Positions 11,255-20,799 are shown, counted from the stretch's first letter. The stretch: 64,000 bases of DNA from an uncultured Eubacteriales bacterium (GCA_902799045.1 CADBZH010000019.1:27356-91355), one strand, 5' to 3'. Notes: generated by a model from the sequence alone, not told the origin. Made by a program: numbers and translations.

Positions 11255-12109
11255 GTGTTTACCAAGAAGAAATCCGTATGGCTGTTCCTGCTGCCGGGGG
11301 CGCTGGGGCTGATGCTGTTTTACATCGTCCCGTTCTTCGGCGGCATCTGGTACAGCCTGACCGACGGCAGCTACAAGAACGCCTTCGTGGGCTTGGACAA
11401 TTACGTCAACATCTGGAAAAACCCGATGTATCTGCTGGGCCTGAAGAACACGATGCTGCTCTCGCTGATCTGCGCGCCGCTGGTGTGGCTGCTCAGCTTC
11501 GGCATCGCCTCGCTGCTGAACCGGCTGCGGCCGGGCGGGGCGTTCTTTCGCAACAGCGTGCTGCTGCCCTATCTGATGCCGTCCTCGGCCATGCTGCTGA
11601 TCTGGCTGGTGGCGTTCGACTACGGCGGCGTCATAAACCGCCTGTGGACGGCGCTGGGCCTGGGCCGCGTGATGTGGCTGCAGGGCGCCGAGCTGCGCGT
11701 GCCGATCATACTGATGTTCGTCTGGAAGAACCTGGGCTTTGCCGTCATCATCTTCATGGCGGCGCTGCAGGCCATTCCCGAGCCGCTTTATGACTTTGCC
11801 AGGCTCGAGGGCGCAGGCTTTTTGCGCCAGACCTTCGGCATCACGCTGCCGATGATCGTGCCGACGGCGTTCCTCGTCATCATACTGGAGTGGATCAACG
11901 CCTTCAAGATCTTCAAGGAGGTCTACTTCATCGGCGGGGCCTATCCGGACGAGAGCGTCTACACGCTGCAAAACTATATGAACAACATGTACGGCAAGCT
12001 GAACTATCAGAACGTGACGACGGCGGCCTACAGTTTCGCGCTGATCGTCTTTGCCCTGTTCGGCGCGCTGTTTTTGACGCAGCGGCAGCTGCTGAAGAGG
12101 TTGAGCTGA
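11255..12109 (+). CDS. ABC transporter permease, MalF/UgpA type
   Basis: The 284-residue protein has six predicted membrane segments beginning WLFLLPGALGLMLFYIVPF. It carries the cytoplasmic EAA loop of importer permeases (PLYDFARLEGAGFLRQTFGI, then TLPM). The GTG start at 11255 is chosen because GGAGG lies 5 bp upstream and the reading then begins MFTKKKSVWLFLL. It overlaps the next gene at TGATG. In this family the permease pairs with a MalG-type partner, a binding protein and an ATPase; the ATPase is absent here and might be a shared MsmX-type protein encoded elsewhere. Confidence 0.92.
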   Translation: MFTKKKSVWLFLLPGALGLMLFYIVPFFGGIWYSLTDGSYKNAFVGLDNYVNIWKNPMYLLGLKNTMLLSLICAPLVWLLSFGIASLLNRLRPGGAFFRNSVLLPYLMPSSAMLLIWLVAFDYGGVINRLWTALGLGRVMWLQGAELRVPIILMFVWKNLGFAVIIFMAALQAIPEPLYDFARLEGAGFLRQTFGITLPMIVPTAFLVIILEWINAFKIFKEVYFIGGAYPDESVYTLQNYMNNMYGKLNYQNVTTAAYSFALIVFALFGALFLTQRQLLKRLS

Positions 12110-12990
12110 TGAAGGGCAAGCCGAAGAATGCCGTATACCGCCCCGGCCGCTCGAAGCTGGCGACCCGGGGGCTGCTGATGGCGCTGGCGCTGGTGATGCT
12201 GGTGCCGGTGGCGGTGACGTTCCTCTATTCCTTCTTCTCGCCGGACGAGATCAAGGCCTTCATGGAGACCCGCGGCAGCTATGACGCGGAGAAGTGGATG
12301 GACGTGAAACTGTCGCCGCAGATGTTTTCGCTGACGCAGTACTATGAGATCCTGATCCGGGACACCTCGATCCTGCGCATGTTCGTCAATTCCGCGTTCT
12401 ACACGGTGATGATCCTGCTGGGCCAGGCGGCGGTGATCCCGATGATGGCCTACGGCCTGAGCCGGTTCCGCTTCAGGGGCCGGGACGCGCTGTTCTTTGC
12501 CATCATCATGCTGATGCTGCTGCCCTTCCAGGTGACGATGGTGCCGAACGTGCTGACACTGCGGGCCATTGGGCTGCTGAACACGGTGTGGGCGGTGATC
12601 ATGCCGATGTGGTTCGCGCCGTTTTACATCTTCCTGATCCGCCAGTACATGCTGGGCCTGCCCAACGAGCTGCTGGAGGCGGCGCAGGTGGACGGCGCGG
12701 GAACCATCCGCTGCTACGGCCACATCGTGCTGCCGGTCTGCCGGCCGATCATCGGCGCGGCGGTGGCGCTGAGCTTCGCGGACTGCTGGAACCTGGTGGA
12801 GCAGCCGATGACCTACCTCAGCCAGCGCATGGAGCTGCAGCCGCTGTCGGTGATGTTCAACCAACTGGCCAGCGCCTCCACCGGCATCGAGTTTGCCGGC
12901 GCGGCCATCTACATGCTGCCGGCGCTGTTCATCTACCTGTACTTCCTGAAGGACATCCTGGCGGGCGTGCAGCTGACGGAGCTGAAATAG
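12109..12990 (+). CDS. ABC transporter permease, MalG/UgpE type
   Basis: The 293-residue product starts at ATG 12109, overlapping the previous stop by 1 bp. It has an N-terminal membrane segment, a longer extracytoplasmic loop (residues about 40-75), five further segments and the EAA motif ELLEAAQVDGAGTIRCYGHI. This is the usual partner of the preceding MalF-like gene. Translational coupling implies equal synthesis. Type I sugar importers of this class use a binding protein and a separate ATPase. Confidence 0.92.
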   Translation: MKGKPKNAVYRPGRSKLATRGLLMALALVMLVPVAVTFLYSFFSPDEIKAFMETRGSYDAEKWMDVKLSPQMFSLTQYYEILIRDTSILRMFVNSAFYTVMILLGQAAVIPMMAYGLSRFRFRGRDALFFAIIMLMLLPFQVTMVPNVLTLRAIGLLNTVWAVIMPMWFAPFYIFLIRQYMLGLPNELLEAAQVDGAGTIRCYGHIVLPVCRPIIGAAVALSFADCWNLVEQPMTYLSQRMELQPLSVMFNQLASASTGIEFAGAAIYMLPALFIYLYFLKDILAGVQLTELK

Positions 12991-13010
12991 TATCGACAAG
13001 AGGTTTTTGC

Positions 13011-14348
13011 ATGAATCTGAAGAAGTTTGCCGTTCGGGGCATCATCATCCTGGCGATCTGCGTGGCGCTGTGCATGTTTTTCTCCGGCACGGTGCGCACC
13101 ATCACCACCCCCAAGGTGCGCCTCACCTCCGCCAAGCGCGGCAAGCTGGAGGAGCGCGTGGAGCTGGCCTGCAAGCCGGCGTTTCCGCTGGTGGAGGAAG
13201 TGGGCGTTGCCATGCCGGATGACATGACGCTGACCATCACCCGCGTGAACACCCGCGAGGGCTACACCGTGAAGGCGGGCGACGTGGTGGTCGAGGGCAG
13301 GATTTCCAACTATGAGCAGCAGCGCAAGGCCGCCCAGGAGGCCTACGACAACGCCTCCGAGGCGCTGATGACGCTGGAGAACAAGAACCGCGGCATCCGC
13401 ATTTCCAAGCGGGACCAGGCCTACGCCGACGCCTTCTTCGCGCTGCGCGACGCCCGCCGATCCGCCGTGGCGCTGGAGCTGAACATGGAGGCGGAGTTGG
13501 GCCGCGAGGGCCTGGAGCGCGTGGACGAGGGCTATCCCGAGGGCGCGAGCGACGCCCTGAAGGAGCTGATCGACGCCTGGCGCGAGGCCGCGGAGGCGCA
13601 GCGAAAGGCCCAGGAGGCCATGGATGCCGCCGGGCGCTACACCGTGCCGGACGACGTGTGGAGCTACATCACCGAGCAGCGGGAGCAGCAGGAGAAGAAG
13701 GCCGAGGCCGAGGCGCAGCTGCGCCAGCTGGTGACCCTGAACGACCAGGTGAAGGCCATCACCGCGCCCCACGACGGCTATGTGGCGCAGATCAACGTGA
13801 AGGAGAGCGAGGTGTGGGACGGCACCCACGCCCTTCTGACGATCACGCAGGAGGGGGAGATGCCCGTGCTGCGGGCCGATACCAGCGAGCTGACCCGCAC
13901 GATCTCCGAGGGCATGACCGCCGCGATGAACCCCGACAGCTACGACGCCATCGAGACGAAGGTGGTCGCTGTCGGCACCGACAGCGACGGCAGGAAGTAC
14001 GCCGACATCGAGCTGAACGACCGGCTGATCAAGGCCCGCGGCAGCCTCTTTTCCATGATGCAGGAGGACACGCCGATGACGCTGATCTTCCGCGCCCGGG
14101 AGGCCACCGGCCTAATCCCCACCAGCGCGGTGCGGGGCAGCGGCGACGAGCGCTACATATTCGTCACCGAGCAGAACACCGCCGCCTTCGGCGGCAGCAC
14201 GCTGAAGATCCACCGCATGGACGTGACCGTGGTGGGGGAATACGGCGGCACCACCTCCGTGAAGGAGGACGTGAGCTACTACACGATCGCCTATGGCGAG
14301 GACCGCGCCATCAGCGACGGCGACGCCGTGATGGAATACCTGAACTGA
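13011..14348 (+). CDS. Membrane-anchored HlyD-type adaptor with long coiled coil
   Basis: The 445-residue product starts at ATG 13011; upstream in-frame sequence is the permease gene in another frame. Residues about 8-28 form one membrane anchor. A first lipoyl half lies near residues 70-100 (NTREGYTVKAGDVVVEGRI). Residues about 100-240 are Ala/Glu/Arg/Gln-rich coiled coil, and the second lipoyl half (ITAPHDGYVAQINVKESEVW) follows at about 245-265. A C-terminal beta domain completes a MacA/HlyD-like layout. It precedes a MacB-core-like protein, the standard adaptor-before-MacB arrangement. It is the second adaptor of this operon. Confidence 0.85.
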   Translation: MNLKKFAVRGIIILAICVALCMFFSGTVRTITTPKVRLTSAKRGKLEERVELACKPAFPLVEEVGVAMPDDMTLTITRVNTREGYTVKAGDVVVEGRISNYEQQRKAAQEAYDNASEALMTLENKNRGIRISKRDQAYADAFFALRDARRSAVALELNMEAELGREGLERVDEGYPEGASDALKELIDAWREAAEAQRKAQEAMDAAGRYTVPDDVWSYITEQREQQEKKAEAEAQLRQLVTLNDQVKAITAPHDGYVAQINVKESEVWDGTHALLTITQEGEMPVLRADTSELTRTISEGMTAAMNPDSYDAIETKVVAVGTDSDGRKYADIELNDRLIKARGSLFSMMQEDTPMTLIFRAREATGLIPTSAVRGSGDERYIFVTEQNTAAFGGSTLKIHRMDVTVVGEYGGTTSVKEDVSYYTIAYGEDRAISDGDAVMEYLN

Positions 14349-14361
14349 TCGGGAGGCGCGC

Positions 14362-15528
14362 ATGACGAAGCAAACCAAGCGCAGGCTGCCCTGGGTGCTG
14401 ATGATCCTGGGCGCGGCGATGGCGCTGTGGGGGCTGGGCATGCTGCTCGGCACCGGGAGCGCCCTGCAATACTGCGTCGCGGCCCCCGACCCCGGCGAAA
14501 AGGGCGAAAACTATGCCAAACTGAACCGCGCCGCGCTGAGCATCGGCACGGCGCTGAAGGACGCGCTGGCCTGGACGGCAGCGGGCGGCACGGCGGCGGA
14601 GGTGAACGTCTCCGCCGGCAGCGCCACCGAGACCGCGGTGCTCACGGCCATGGGCGAGGGCTGGCTGGAGGTGTATCCCCGGGCCCTCGTGCAGGGCCGC
14701 CGCATCGGCGAGAGCGAGCTGCAATCCGGCGTTCGCGTGGCTATGCTGGACGAGGGGCTGGCCTTCAAGTGCTTCGGCGAGACGCTGCCGGAGGGCGCGA
14801 CGGTGAAGCTGGGCGACGTCGATTTCCAGGTGGTGGGCACCGTGCGCCACGCCTCGAACCGCTGGGGAGGGCGCGGCGTGGGCGACATGCAGCGCTATGA
14901 CGTGTACGTGCCGCTGCTGGCGACCACCGGCGCGGAGATCGCGCTGGACACGCTCACCCTTTCGGCGCGGCCCCAGGGCGACGGGGCGGGCGCGTCGCAG
15001 CTGTTTCAGGAGGCCGCCGAGGGCGAATGGCAGGGCGGCGGCACGTTCATCAACCTGAAAAAGGAGGCCATGCGTCGCACGATCCTGCCGCGCATCGTGC
15101 TGTTGGTCGCAGGGCTGTATGCCCTCGTCGGCCTGTTCAAGCGGATGACGCTGCTGGCCGAGGGCTGGGCCGCGAACTTCCGCGCGCGCCTGAAGCAGAG
15201 CTACTTGAAGCCGCTGCTGCCCCGGCTGCTGGGCATGATTGCGCTGATCCTTGCGGGCTATGCCGCGCTGATCGGCCTGACCTGGCTTTTGATGGTGTTC
15301 TCGGCACAGCCGCTGTACGTGTTTACCGAGTGGGTGCCGGAGAACATCGTGGAATGGTCGTCGATCGCAAAGGTGTTCTGGAGCCTGACCTCGGACGCCG
15401 CGCGGCTGCTGCGCGTCGCCACCCGCGAGCTGCGCGAGATCGAGTTCTGGGGCGGCCTCGTGCGCTGGGGCACGGTGCTTACCCTGCTGGGCGCGGCGCT
15501 GCTGCCGAAGCGGACGGGCGGGGCATGA
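14362..15528 (+). CDS. MacB-core/FtsX-like membrane protein without ATPase domain
   Basis: The 388-residue product has one N-terminal membrane segment (WVLMILGAAMALWGLGMLL). An extracytoplasmic domain of about 200 residues follows, carrying MacB periplasmic-core-like signatures (ALVQGRRIGESELQSGVRVA, then FQVVGTVRH). Three more membrane segments lie at about 243-262, 283-307 and 368-385. This is the four-segment topology of MacB/FtsX permeases with no nucleotide-binding domain. GGGAGG supports the start. It is the last gene of the operon, 13 bp after the adaptor. Substrate is unknown; MacB homologues act in mechanotransmission, lipoprotein or peptide export, or hydrolase control. Confidence 0.75.
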   Translation: MTKQTKRRLPWVLMILGAAMALWGLGMLLGTGSALQYCVAAPDPGEKGENYAKLNRAALSIGTALKDALAWTAAGGTAAEVNVSAGSATETAVLTAMGEGWLEVYPRALVQGRRIGESELQSGVRVAMLDEGLAFKCFGETLPEGATVKLGDVDFQVVGTVRHASNRWGGRGVGDMQRYDVYVPLLATTGAEIALDTLTLSARPQGDGAGASQLFQEAAEGEWQGGGTFINLKKEAMRRTILPRIVLLVAGLYALVGLFKRMTLLAEGWAANFRARLKQSYLKPLLPRLLGMIALILAGYAALIGLTWLLMVFSAQPLYVFTEWVPENIVEWSSIAKVFWSLTSDAARLLRVATRELREIEFWGGLVRWGTVLTLLGAALLPKRTGGA

Positions 15529-15542
15529 TACTCGGATGAAAA

Positions 15543-15594
15543 GAGGCTGTCTCAAATGGACCCCTTCAGGTCGTTTTGAGACAGCCTCTTTTTT
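15543..15594 (+). terminator. Strong intrinsic terminator of the envelope operon
   Basis: A perfect 14-bp stem (GAGGCTGTCTCAAA at 15543-15556 with its complement at 15575-15588) is followed by a run of six T. Confidence 0.9.
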
Positions 15595-15623
15595 GGCTCT
15601 TCACGTTTTTCTGGGGAATGCCC

Positions 15624-15742
15624 CTCTCAGTCAGCCTTCGGCTGCCAGCTCTCCCCCTCGCGGGGGCGAGCCAAGCGCTGAATAAAACCTTGCCTCGCCC
15701 CCGTGAGGGGGAGAGGTGCCCGTAGGGCGGAGAGGGGGATCT
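15624..15742. repeat. Intergenic hairpin repeat (CTCCCCCTC family)
   Basis: An imperfect long inverted repeat: CTCCCCCTCGCGGGGGCGAG is mirrored by CTCGCCCCCGTGAGGGGGAG, with smaller flanking hairpins such as AGCCTTCGGCT. It is non-coding and of REP/MITE-like character. Confidence 0.6.
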
Positions 15743-15797
15743 TCTCAATTCCCCAAGTTTCCGTGAAGAACCTCTTTTTTTCGCCGTCGCGGGCCTG

Positions 15798-17126
15798 TCA
15801 GCCCGCCGTCGGGGCGTCGGCCAGCGGCGCCTCGTCGAAGGCCTCGGGCAGGGCGACCTGCTCGGCCTCGTCGAGCGCCGCGGGGGCGTCGCCAAAGATG
15901 AGCTGCGGCTTTTCGCCGTTCAGCACGGCCTCTTTGGTGATGACGCACTTGCGCACGTTTTCCATGCTGGGCAGCTCGTACATCGTGTCGGTCATCACGC
16001 CCTCGATGATGGCGCGAAGGCCGCGCGCGCCGCTCTTGCGGGTCAGCGCCTGGCGGGCGATCTCCTGCAGGGCCTCCGGCGTGAATTCCAGCTCCACGTC
16101 GTCAAAGCTCAGCAGCTTGGCGTACTGGCGCACCAGGGCGTTCTTCGGCTCGGTGAGGATCTTCACCAGGGCCTCCTCGTCCAGGCTGTTCAGCGTCACC
16201 AGCACGGGAAGCCGGCCGATGAACTCCGGGATCAGGCCGAAGCGCAGCAGGTCCTCCGGGCGCACCTGGCTCATGATCTCGGCGTTGGTGCCGTCGTTCT
16301 TGCCCTTTACCTCCGCGCCGAAGCCCATCACCTTCTTGCCGATGCGGCTTTCGACGATCTTTTCGATGCCGTCGAACGCGCCGCCGCAGATGAAGAGGAT
16401 GTTGCTGGTGTCGATCTGGATGAACTCCTGCAGGGGATGCTTGCGGCCGCCCTGCGGGGGAACGGAGGCGATGGTGCCTTCCAGGATCTTCAAAAGCGCC
16501 TGCTGAACGCCCTCGCCGCTCACGTCGCGGGTGATGGAGGGGTTTTCGCTCTTGCGGGCGATCTTGTCGATCTCGTCGATGTAGATGATGCCCCGCTGGG
16601 CCAGCTCCACGTCGAAATCGGCGTTCTGGATCAGGCGCAGCAGGATGTTTTCCACGTCCTCGCCCACGTAGCCGGCCTCGGTGAGGCTGGTGGCGTCGCC
16701 GATGGCGAAGGGCACGTTCAGGATCTTCGCCAGCGTCTGCGCGAGGTACGTCTTGCCGCAGCCGGTGGGCCCGAGCATGACGATGTTGCTCTTTTGCAGC
16801 TCCACGTCGCCCTTTTTGTTGCCCATGCAGCGGATGCGTTTGTAGTGGTTGTACACGGCGACGGACAGGGCCTTCTTGGCTTGCTCCTGGCCCACCACGT
16901 ACTGATCGAGGATCTCCTTGATCTCCTGCGGCTTCTTGATTTCCGGCTCGCCGGCGCTGCCGATGGATTCCACGTCGTCGGAAACGATCTCGTTGCACAG
17001 CAGCACGCACTCATTGCAGATGTAGGTGTTGTTGGGGCCGGAAATCATGCGGCGCACGTGGTCCGCGGTCTTGCCGCAGAAGGAGCAGCGCACCTGCTTC
17101 TTGAAAGAATCCTTGCTGTTTGCCAT
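15798..17126 (-). CDS. clpX: ATP-dependent Clp protease ATP-binding subunit ClpX
   Basis: The AAA+ unfoldase that feeds tagged substrates to ClpP. The 442 residues show the N-terminal zinc finger (CSFCGK with CNECVLLC), Walker A GPTGCGKT near residue 118, Walker [13 protein letters not shown], and the sensor and ClpP-contact regions usual for the family. A slightly long acidic C-terminal tail (residues about 410-442) is species-specific. The gene lies 3 bp after clpP in the order tig-clpP-clpX, transcribed leftward. Confidence 0.98.
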   Translation of the reverse strand: MANSKDSFKKQVRCSFCGKTADHVRRMISGPNNTYICNECVLLCNEIVSDDVESIGSAGEPEIKKPQEIKEILDQYVVGQEQAKKALSVAVYNHYKRIRCMGNKKGDVELQKSNIVMLGPTGCGKTYLAQTLAKILNVPFAIGDATSLTEAGYVGEDVENILLRLIQNADFDVELAQRGIIYIDEIDKIARKSENPSITRDVSGEGVQQALLKILEGTIASVPPQGGRKHPLQEFIQIDTSNILFICGGAFDGIEKIVESRIGKKVMGFGAEVKGKNDGTNAEIMSQVRPEDLLRFGLIPEFIGRLPVLVTLNSLDEEALVKILTEPKNALVRQYAKLLSFDDVELEFTPEALQEIARQALTRKSGARGLRAIIEGVMTDTMYELPSMENVRKCVITKEAVLNGEKPQLIFGDAPAALDEAEQVALPEAFDEAPLADAPTAG

Positions 17127-17129
17127 GAT

Positions 17130-17714
17130 TTATCTCCTCGGGGCGATGATCTCGTCGATGAGGCCGTAGTCCCTGGCCTGCTCGGCGGTCATGAAGTGGT
17201 CGCGGTCGGTGTCCTTTTCGACGGTCTTGAGGGGCTTGCCGGTGTTCTTGGCGAGCAGTTCGTTCATGGTCTTCTTGACGCGCTGGATCTGTTCGGCCTG
17301 GATCTGGATGTCGCTGGCCTGGCCGCGCGCGCCGCCGAGGGGCTGGTGGATCATGATCTCCGCGTGGGGCAGGGCCTTGCGCTTGCCCTTCGCGCCCGCC
17401 GCCAGCAGGAACGCGCCCATCGACGCCGCCAGGCCCACGCACAGCGTGGAGACCTCGCACTTCAGATACTGCATGGTGTCGTAGATCGCCAAGCCCGCGG
17501 AAACGGAGCCGCCGGGGCTGTTGATGTAGAACATGATGTCGGCGTCCGGGTCCTCCATCTCCAGAAAGAGCATCTGGGCGACGACGGTGTTGGCCACGTC
17601 GTCGTCGATCTCGCCGCCCAGGAAGATGATGCGGTCCTTCAGCAGGCGGGAGTAGATATCGTAGGAGCGTTCACCGCGGTTGGTCTGTTCAATGACATAG
17701 GGCACCAGATTCAT
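17130..17714 (-). CDS. clpP: ATP-dependent Clp protease proteolytic subunit ClpP
   Basis: Serine protease barrel of the Clp system. The 194 residues match the family length. The catalytic triad is visible as Ser in GLAASMGAF (about residue 98), His in AEIMIHQP (about 123) and Asp in EKDTDRDHF (about 172). AGGAGG precedes the start. The gene is followed at 3 bp by clpX and preceded by tig, the classical order that couples nascent-chain folding to proteolysis. Confidence 0.98.
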   Translation of the reverse strand: MNLVPYVIEQTNRGERSYDIYSRLLKDRIIFLGGEIDDDVANTVVAQMLFLEMEDPDADIMFYINSPGGSVSAGLAIYDTMQYLKCEVSTLCVGLAASMGAFLLAAGAKGKRKALPHAEIMIHQPLGGARGQASDIQIQAEQIQRVKKTMNELLAKNTGKPLKTVEKDTDRDHFMTAEQARDYGLIDEIIAPRR

Positions 17715-17739
17715 GGGCGCACCTCCTTATGCTGATTCA

Positions 17740-17802
17740 ATAATGGAAAATGGGGAATGGAGAATGCAGGCGGCATGCTCCATTCCTCATTCCAATTTAG
17801 TA
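17740..17802. repeat. Hairpin repeat between tig and clpP
   Basis: GGAATGGAGAATGC is mirrored by GCATGCTCCATTCC in the spacer. It could attenuate or process the tig-clpP message. It is not an ORF. Confidence 0.45.
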
Positions 17803-17820
17803 TGTGGCCGAAGTTCGGGT

Positions 17821-19104
17821 TTATTCCGCGTTCGCCTTCAGGAAGTCGATGGTCTTGCGGACCGCGGCGGCCTCGGCGAAGTATTCCTTGTCGCCGTCGG
17901 ACAGGCCTTCCTTGAACTTCTCCAGGTCCACCTTGCTCTGGTCGGCATAGCGGCCAATCTCGGCGTCGATCTCCTCGTCGGTGGCCTCGATGTTCTCGGC
18001 CTTCTTCACGGCCTCGATCACCAGCTGGCTCAGCACGCGCTCCTCGGCCTGGGGCTTGTAGAGGTCGCGCACCTGCTCGCGGGTCTGGCCGGTGTACTTG
18101 AAGTAATCGTCCAGCTTCATGCCCTGATAGGCCATGCGCATCTCCATGTCGCGCAGCATGCCGTCCACCTGGTCGTCGATCATGGCGGCGGGAATGTCCA
18201 CCTTGGCGTTCTCGCAGACCTTCTCGATCACTTCGTTCTCGAAGGCGGTTTCGGCGCGGTCGTCGGCGGCCTTTTCCAGGTTGGCGCGGATCTCGGCCTT
18301 GTATTCCTCGACGTTGTTGGCGGTCTCGGACACCTCGGTCACAAAGTCGTCGTCCAGCGCGGGCATCTCCTTTTCACGGATGCCGTTCACCTTCACCTTG
18401 AACACCACGGGCTTGCCCGCCAGCTCCTCGGCGTGGTACTGCTCCGGGAACGTGACGTTCACGTCGAACTCATCGCCCACGCTGTGGCCGACGATCTGGT
18501 CTTCGAAGCCGGGGATGAAGCTGCCGGAGCCCAGGATCAGGTCGTGGCCCTGGGCGGTGCCGCCGTCAAACTGCTCGTCGCCGTTGAAGCCGGCGTAGTC
18601 GATGTTCACCTGGTCGTCCAGCTTGGCGGGACGATCCTCGATTTCCACCCAGCGGGAGGAGCGGTCGCGGGCGCGCTCGATCTCGGCGTTCACGTCGTCG
18701 TCGGTCACCTCGTCCACGGTCTTGACGAGGCCCAGGTGCTTGTATTCACCCAGCTCCACGTCGGGGCGCACGAACACCTCGACGGTGAACTTGAGCTCCT
18801 TGCCGCGGCCGATCTGCTCCACGTCCAGCTCCGGACGGTCCACGACCTGGATGTCGTGCTCCTTCAGCGCGGCCTGGTAGATCTCGGGGAAGATGGCGTC
18901 AAAGGCGTCCTCGTAGAACACGCCCTCGCCATAGTGGTTTTCGATCACCCGCATCGGGGCCTTGCCCTTGCGGAAGCCGGGAATGTTGATGCGGCCTTTC
19001 AGCTTGTTGTAGGCAATTTTGAGGCCCTCGTCGAACTTCTCCGGTTCGACGACGAAGCCGAGCTTTACCTTGTTGGAAGAGAGCTTTTCAAAAGTCGTGC
19101 TCAT
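17821..19104 (-). CDS. tig: Trigger factor
   Basis: Ribosome-associated chaperone and peptidyl-prolyl isomerase. The 427 residues contain the N-terminal ribosome-binding domain (signature GFRKGKAPMRVIENHYGEGV), the central FKBP-like domain (about residues 150-240, DDQVNIDYAGFNGDEQFDGG) and the C-terminal helical domain. The start is ATG 19104, preceded by AGGAGG; upstream in-frame codons lie beyond the promoter. It heads the tig-clpP-clpX cluster. Confidence 0.97.
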   Translation of the reverse strand: MSTTFEKLSSNKVKLGFVVEPEKFDEGLKIAYNKLKGRINIPGFRKGKAPMRVIENHYGEGVFYEDAFDAIFPEIYQAALKEHDIQVVDRPELDVEQIGRGKELKFTVEVFVRPDVELGEYKHLGLVKTVDEVTDDDVNAEIERARDRSSRWVEIEDRPAKLDDQVNIDYAGFNGDEQFDGGTAQGHDLILGSGSFIPGFEDQIVGHSVGDEFDVNVTFPEQYHAEELAGKPVVFKVKVNGIREKEMPALDDDFVTEVSETANNVEEYKAEIRANLEKAADDRAETAFENEVIEKVCENAKVDIPAAMIDDQVDGMLRDMEMRMAYQGMKLDDYFKYTGQTREQVRDLYKPQAEERVLSQLVIEAVKKAENIEATDEEIDAEIGRYADQSKVDLEKFKEGLSDGDKEYFAEAAAVRKTIDFLKANAE

Positions 19105-19153
19105 GGAATGTCCTCCTGATATGCTTGTTCTGCATTTATTTAGCGCAAGCACC

Positions 19154-19182
19154 AGTTTATCACAGCCTGTGGCGTTTTGCAA
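19154..19182 (-). promoter_or_regulatory. Promoter of tig
   Basis: On the reverse strand TTGCAA (19177-19182) and TAAACT (19154-19159) are spaced by 17 bp, 50 bp upstream of the trigger factor start. Confidence 0.65.
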
Positions 19183-19228
19183 CACGGATAAGTAAATTTC
19201 GGTTTATCTTTTAATATAATAAGAAAGA

Positions 19229-20410
19229 TTATTTTGCCCGCCGCCGCAGCCGGGCGATGCCGGCGAGGATCAGCATGGGGAAGACGACGGCGAAGAGCAG
19301 GCCGCGCTTCAGGTCGCCCCCGAAGGCGCTGGCCACGAAGCCCACCAGCGTCGGCCCGCCGGAGCAGCCCACGTCCCCGGCCAGGGCCATGAAGGCGTAC
19401 ATGGCCGTGCCGGCGCTGGGCAGCGCCGCCGCCGCGATGGAGAACGTGCCGGGCCAGAAGATGCCCACCGAGAAGCCGCAGGCCGCGCAGCCCGCCAGAC
19501 CCAGCGCCGGGCTGGCCGTCAGCGAGGCGAGCAGGTAGCAGCCCACGCACAGCGCCGCGCAGCCGATCATGGCCTTCTTCAGCGGCAGCTTTTCGCTGAA
19601 TTTGCCGTAGAGGGCGCGGGAGGTGCCCATCAGCAGCGCGAACAGGCAGGGCCCCGCCAGGTCGCCCACGGTCTTGGACAGGTGAAGCGCCGACTCCGCG
19701 AAGGCCGAGGCCCACTGGCTCATGGCCTGCTCCGACGCCCCGGCGCACACCATCACCACCATCAGCACCCAGAACACCCGCTGCCGGAACAGATGCCTGA
19801 TGGACAGCGGCGCCTGCCCGCCGGTGAGGGAGTAGAGGGGCACCCGCGCGAAGTAAAAGCAGTTTGCCAGCGGCACCAGCGCCCACAGCCCCGCCAGCCA
19901 CGGCCAGCGGTCGATGCCCGCCAGCGTGAAAAACAGCGTGGACAGCAGGATCACGGCCAGGTGGCCCCAGCAATAGAACGAGTGCAGCAGGCTCATGGCG
20001 GCCTCCTTGCGCTCGGTGGGGCAGGATTCCACGATGGGACTGATGAGCACCTCGATCAGCCCGCCGCCGACGGCGTAGAGCACCACGGCGATCAGGATGC
20101 CCGCGTAGGCGTCCGGCATCAGCTGCGGCAGCAGCGCCAGCGCGACCAGCCCCGCTGCCGCGAGCACATGGGCCGCCACCACGCAGACGCGGTAGCCGAT
20201 CCGGTCCACCACCCTGGCGGAGACGAGGTCCACCAGCAGCTGCACCGCGAAGTTCAGCGTGGTGATCAGCGCCAGCCGGTCCAGCGTCAGGGAAAACTGC
20301 CGCGCGAACGTGAGAAACAGCAGCGGGGCGAAGTTGTTCACGATCGCCTGGGTGATGTAGCCGACGTAGCTGGCGTAGAGAGTGTGGTTGTAGTCGTCGC
20401 GTATGCTCAT
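19229..20410 (-). CDS. Major facilitator superfamily transporter
   Basis: The 393-residue protein has about twelve hydrophobic segments and MFS features, including VDLVSARVVDRIGYRVCVVA after TM2 (motif-A region) and a charged central loop. The start is ATG 20410 with GAGGTG upstream; the extra N-terminal residues of the longer frame lie in the promoter. The overall look (short loops, FWPGTFSIAAAALPSAGTAM in the C-half) is like fucose/sugar- or drug-type MFS proteins. The substrate cannot be assigned. It is a single gene with its own promoter. Confidence 0.88.
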   Translation of the reverse strand: MSIRDDYNHTLYASYVGYITQAIVNNFAPLLFLTFARQFSLTLDRLALITTLNFAVQLLVDLVSARVVDRIGYRVCVVAAHVLAAAGLVALALLPQLMPDAYAGILIAVVLYAVGGGLIEVLISPIVESCPTERKEAAMSLLHSFYCWGHLAVILLSTLFFTLAGIDRWPWLAGLWALVPLANCFYFARVPLYSLTGGQAPLSIRHLFRQRVFWVLMVVMVCAGASEQAMSQWASAFAESALHLSKTVGDLAGPCLFALLMGTSRALYGKFSEKLPLKKAMIGCAALCVGCYLLASLTASPALGLAGCAACGFSVGIFWPGTFSIAAAALPSAGTAMYAFMALAGDVGCSGGPTLVGFVASAFGGDLKRGLLFAVVFPMLILAGIARLRRRAK

Positions 20411-20440
20411 GGGACACCTCAGCGTTGGTATTGCGCTTGC

Positions 20441-20470
20441 ATTATAAGGGACGGGCCGGGCAGAGCGCAA
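20441..20470 (-). promoter_or_regulatory. Promoter of the MFS gene
   Basis: On the reverse strand TTGCGC (20465-20470) and TATAAT (20441-20446) with an 18-bp spacer. Confidence 0.6.
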
Positions 20471-20545
20471 GGGAAAGGGGCGTTAAGATTGTTGGAGCGG
20501 CCGCCGCGCCGGAAAGCCTTTCCACAAGGAGGAGGCAGGGAGACC

Positions 20546-20651
20546 GGATTGCCGCGACGGTTCCGTTGGAACCTCCTCGCAATGACGAACAGCGAAGCAT
20601 TATCGAACAACGTCATTGCGAGGAGGCCTTTGGGCCGACGTGGCAATCTGG
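20546..20651. repeat. Inverted pair of GATTGCC-N-GCAATGAC repeat units
   Basis: GGATTGCCGCG to CGCAATGAC (20546-20586) is followed by the same unit inverted (CGTCATTGCGAGGAGG to GTGGCAATCTGG, 20611-20651). A third unit occurs at 26731-26770. These are non-coding BIME-like elements between the MFS promoter and the rplJ promoter. Confidence 0.65.
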
Positions 20652-20748
20652 CCTTCTCTTTGCTTCCCCTCAACGCCTTCCCCTTTGAAGAAGGCGCCTT
20701 TGGGCCCGCTCCATTTTTTCTCCACATGTTAATCTTTGTTGGCGCATA

Positions 20749-20777
20749 TTGACATCCCCGCCGGCATTTGCTATAAT
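20749..20777 (+). promoter_or_regulatory. Consensus promoter of rplJL
   Basis: TTGACA (20749-20754) and TATAAT (20772-20777) with a 17-bp spacer, both perfect consensus, as expected for a ribosomal protein operon. Confidence 0.9.
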
Positions 20778-20799
20778 ACTCCTTGGCTATTAAAGGCTC

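Noticed and set aside
12588-13010. Extended N-terminus for the second HlyD-type adaptor
   Set aside because: The upstream in-frame part is the MalG-type permease gene read in another frame; the ATG at 13011 gives a proper membrane anchor.
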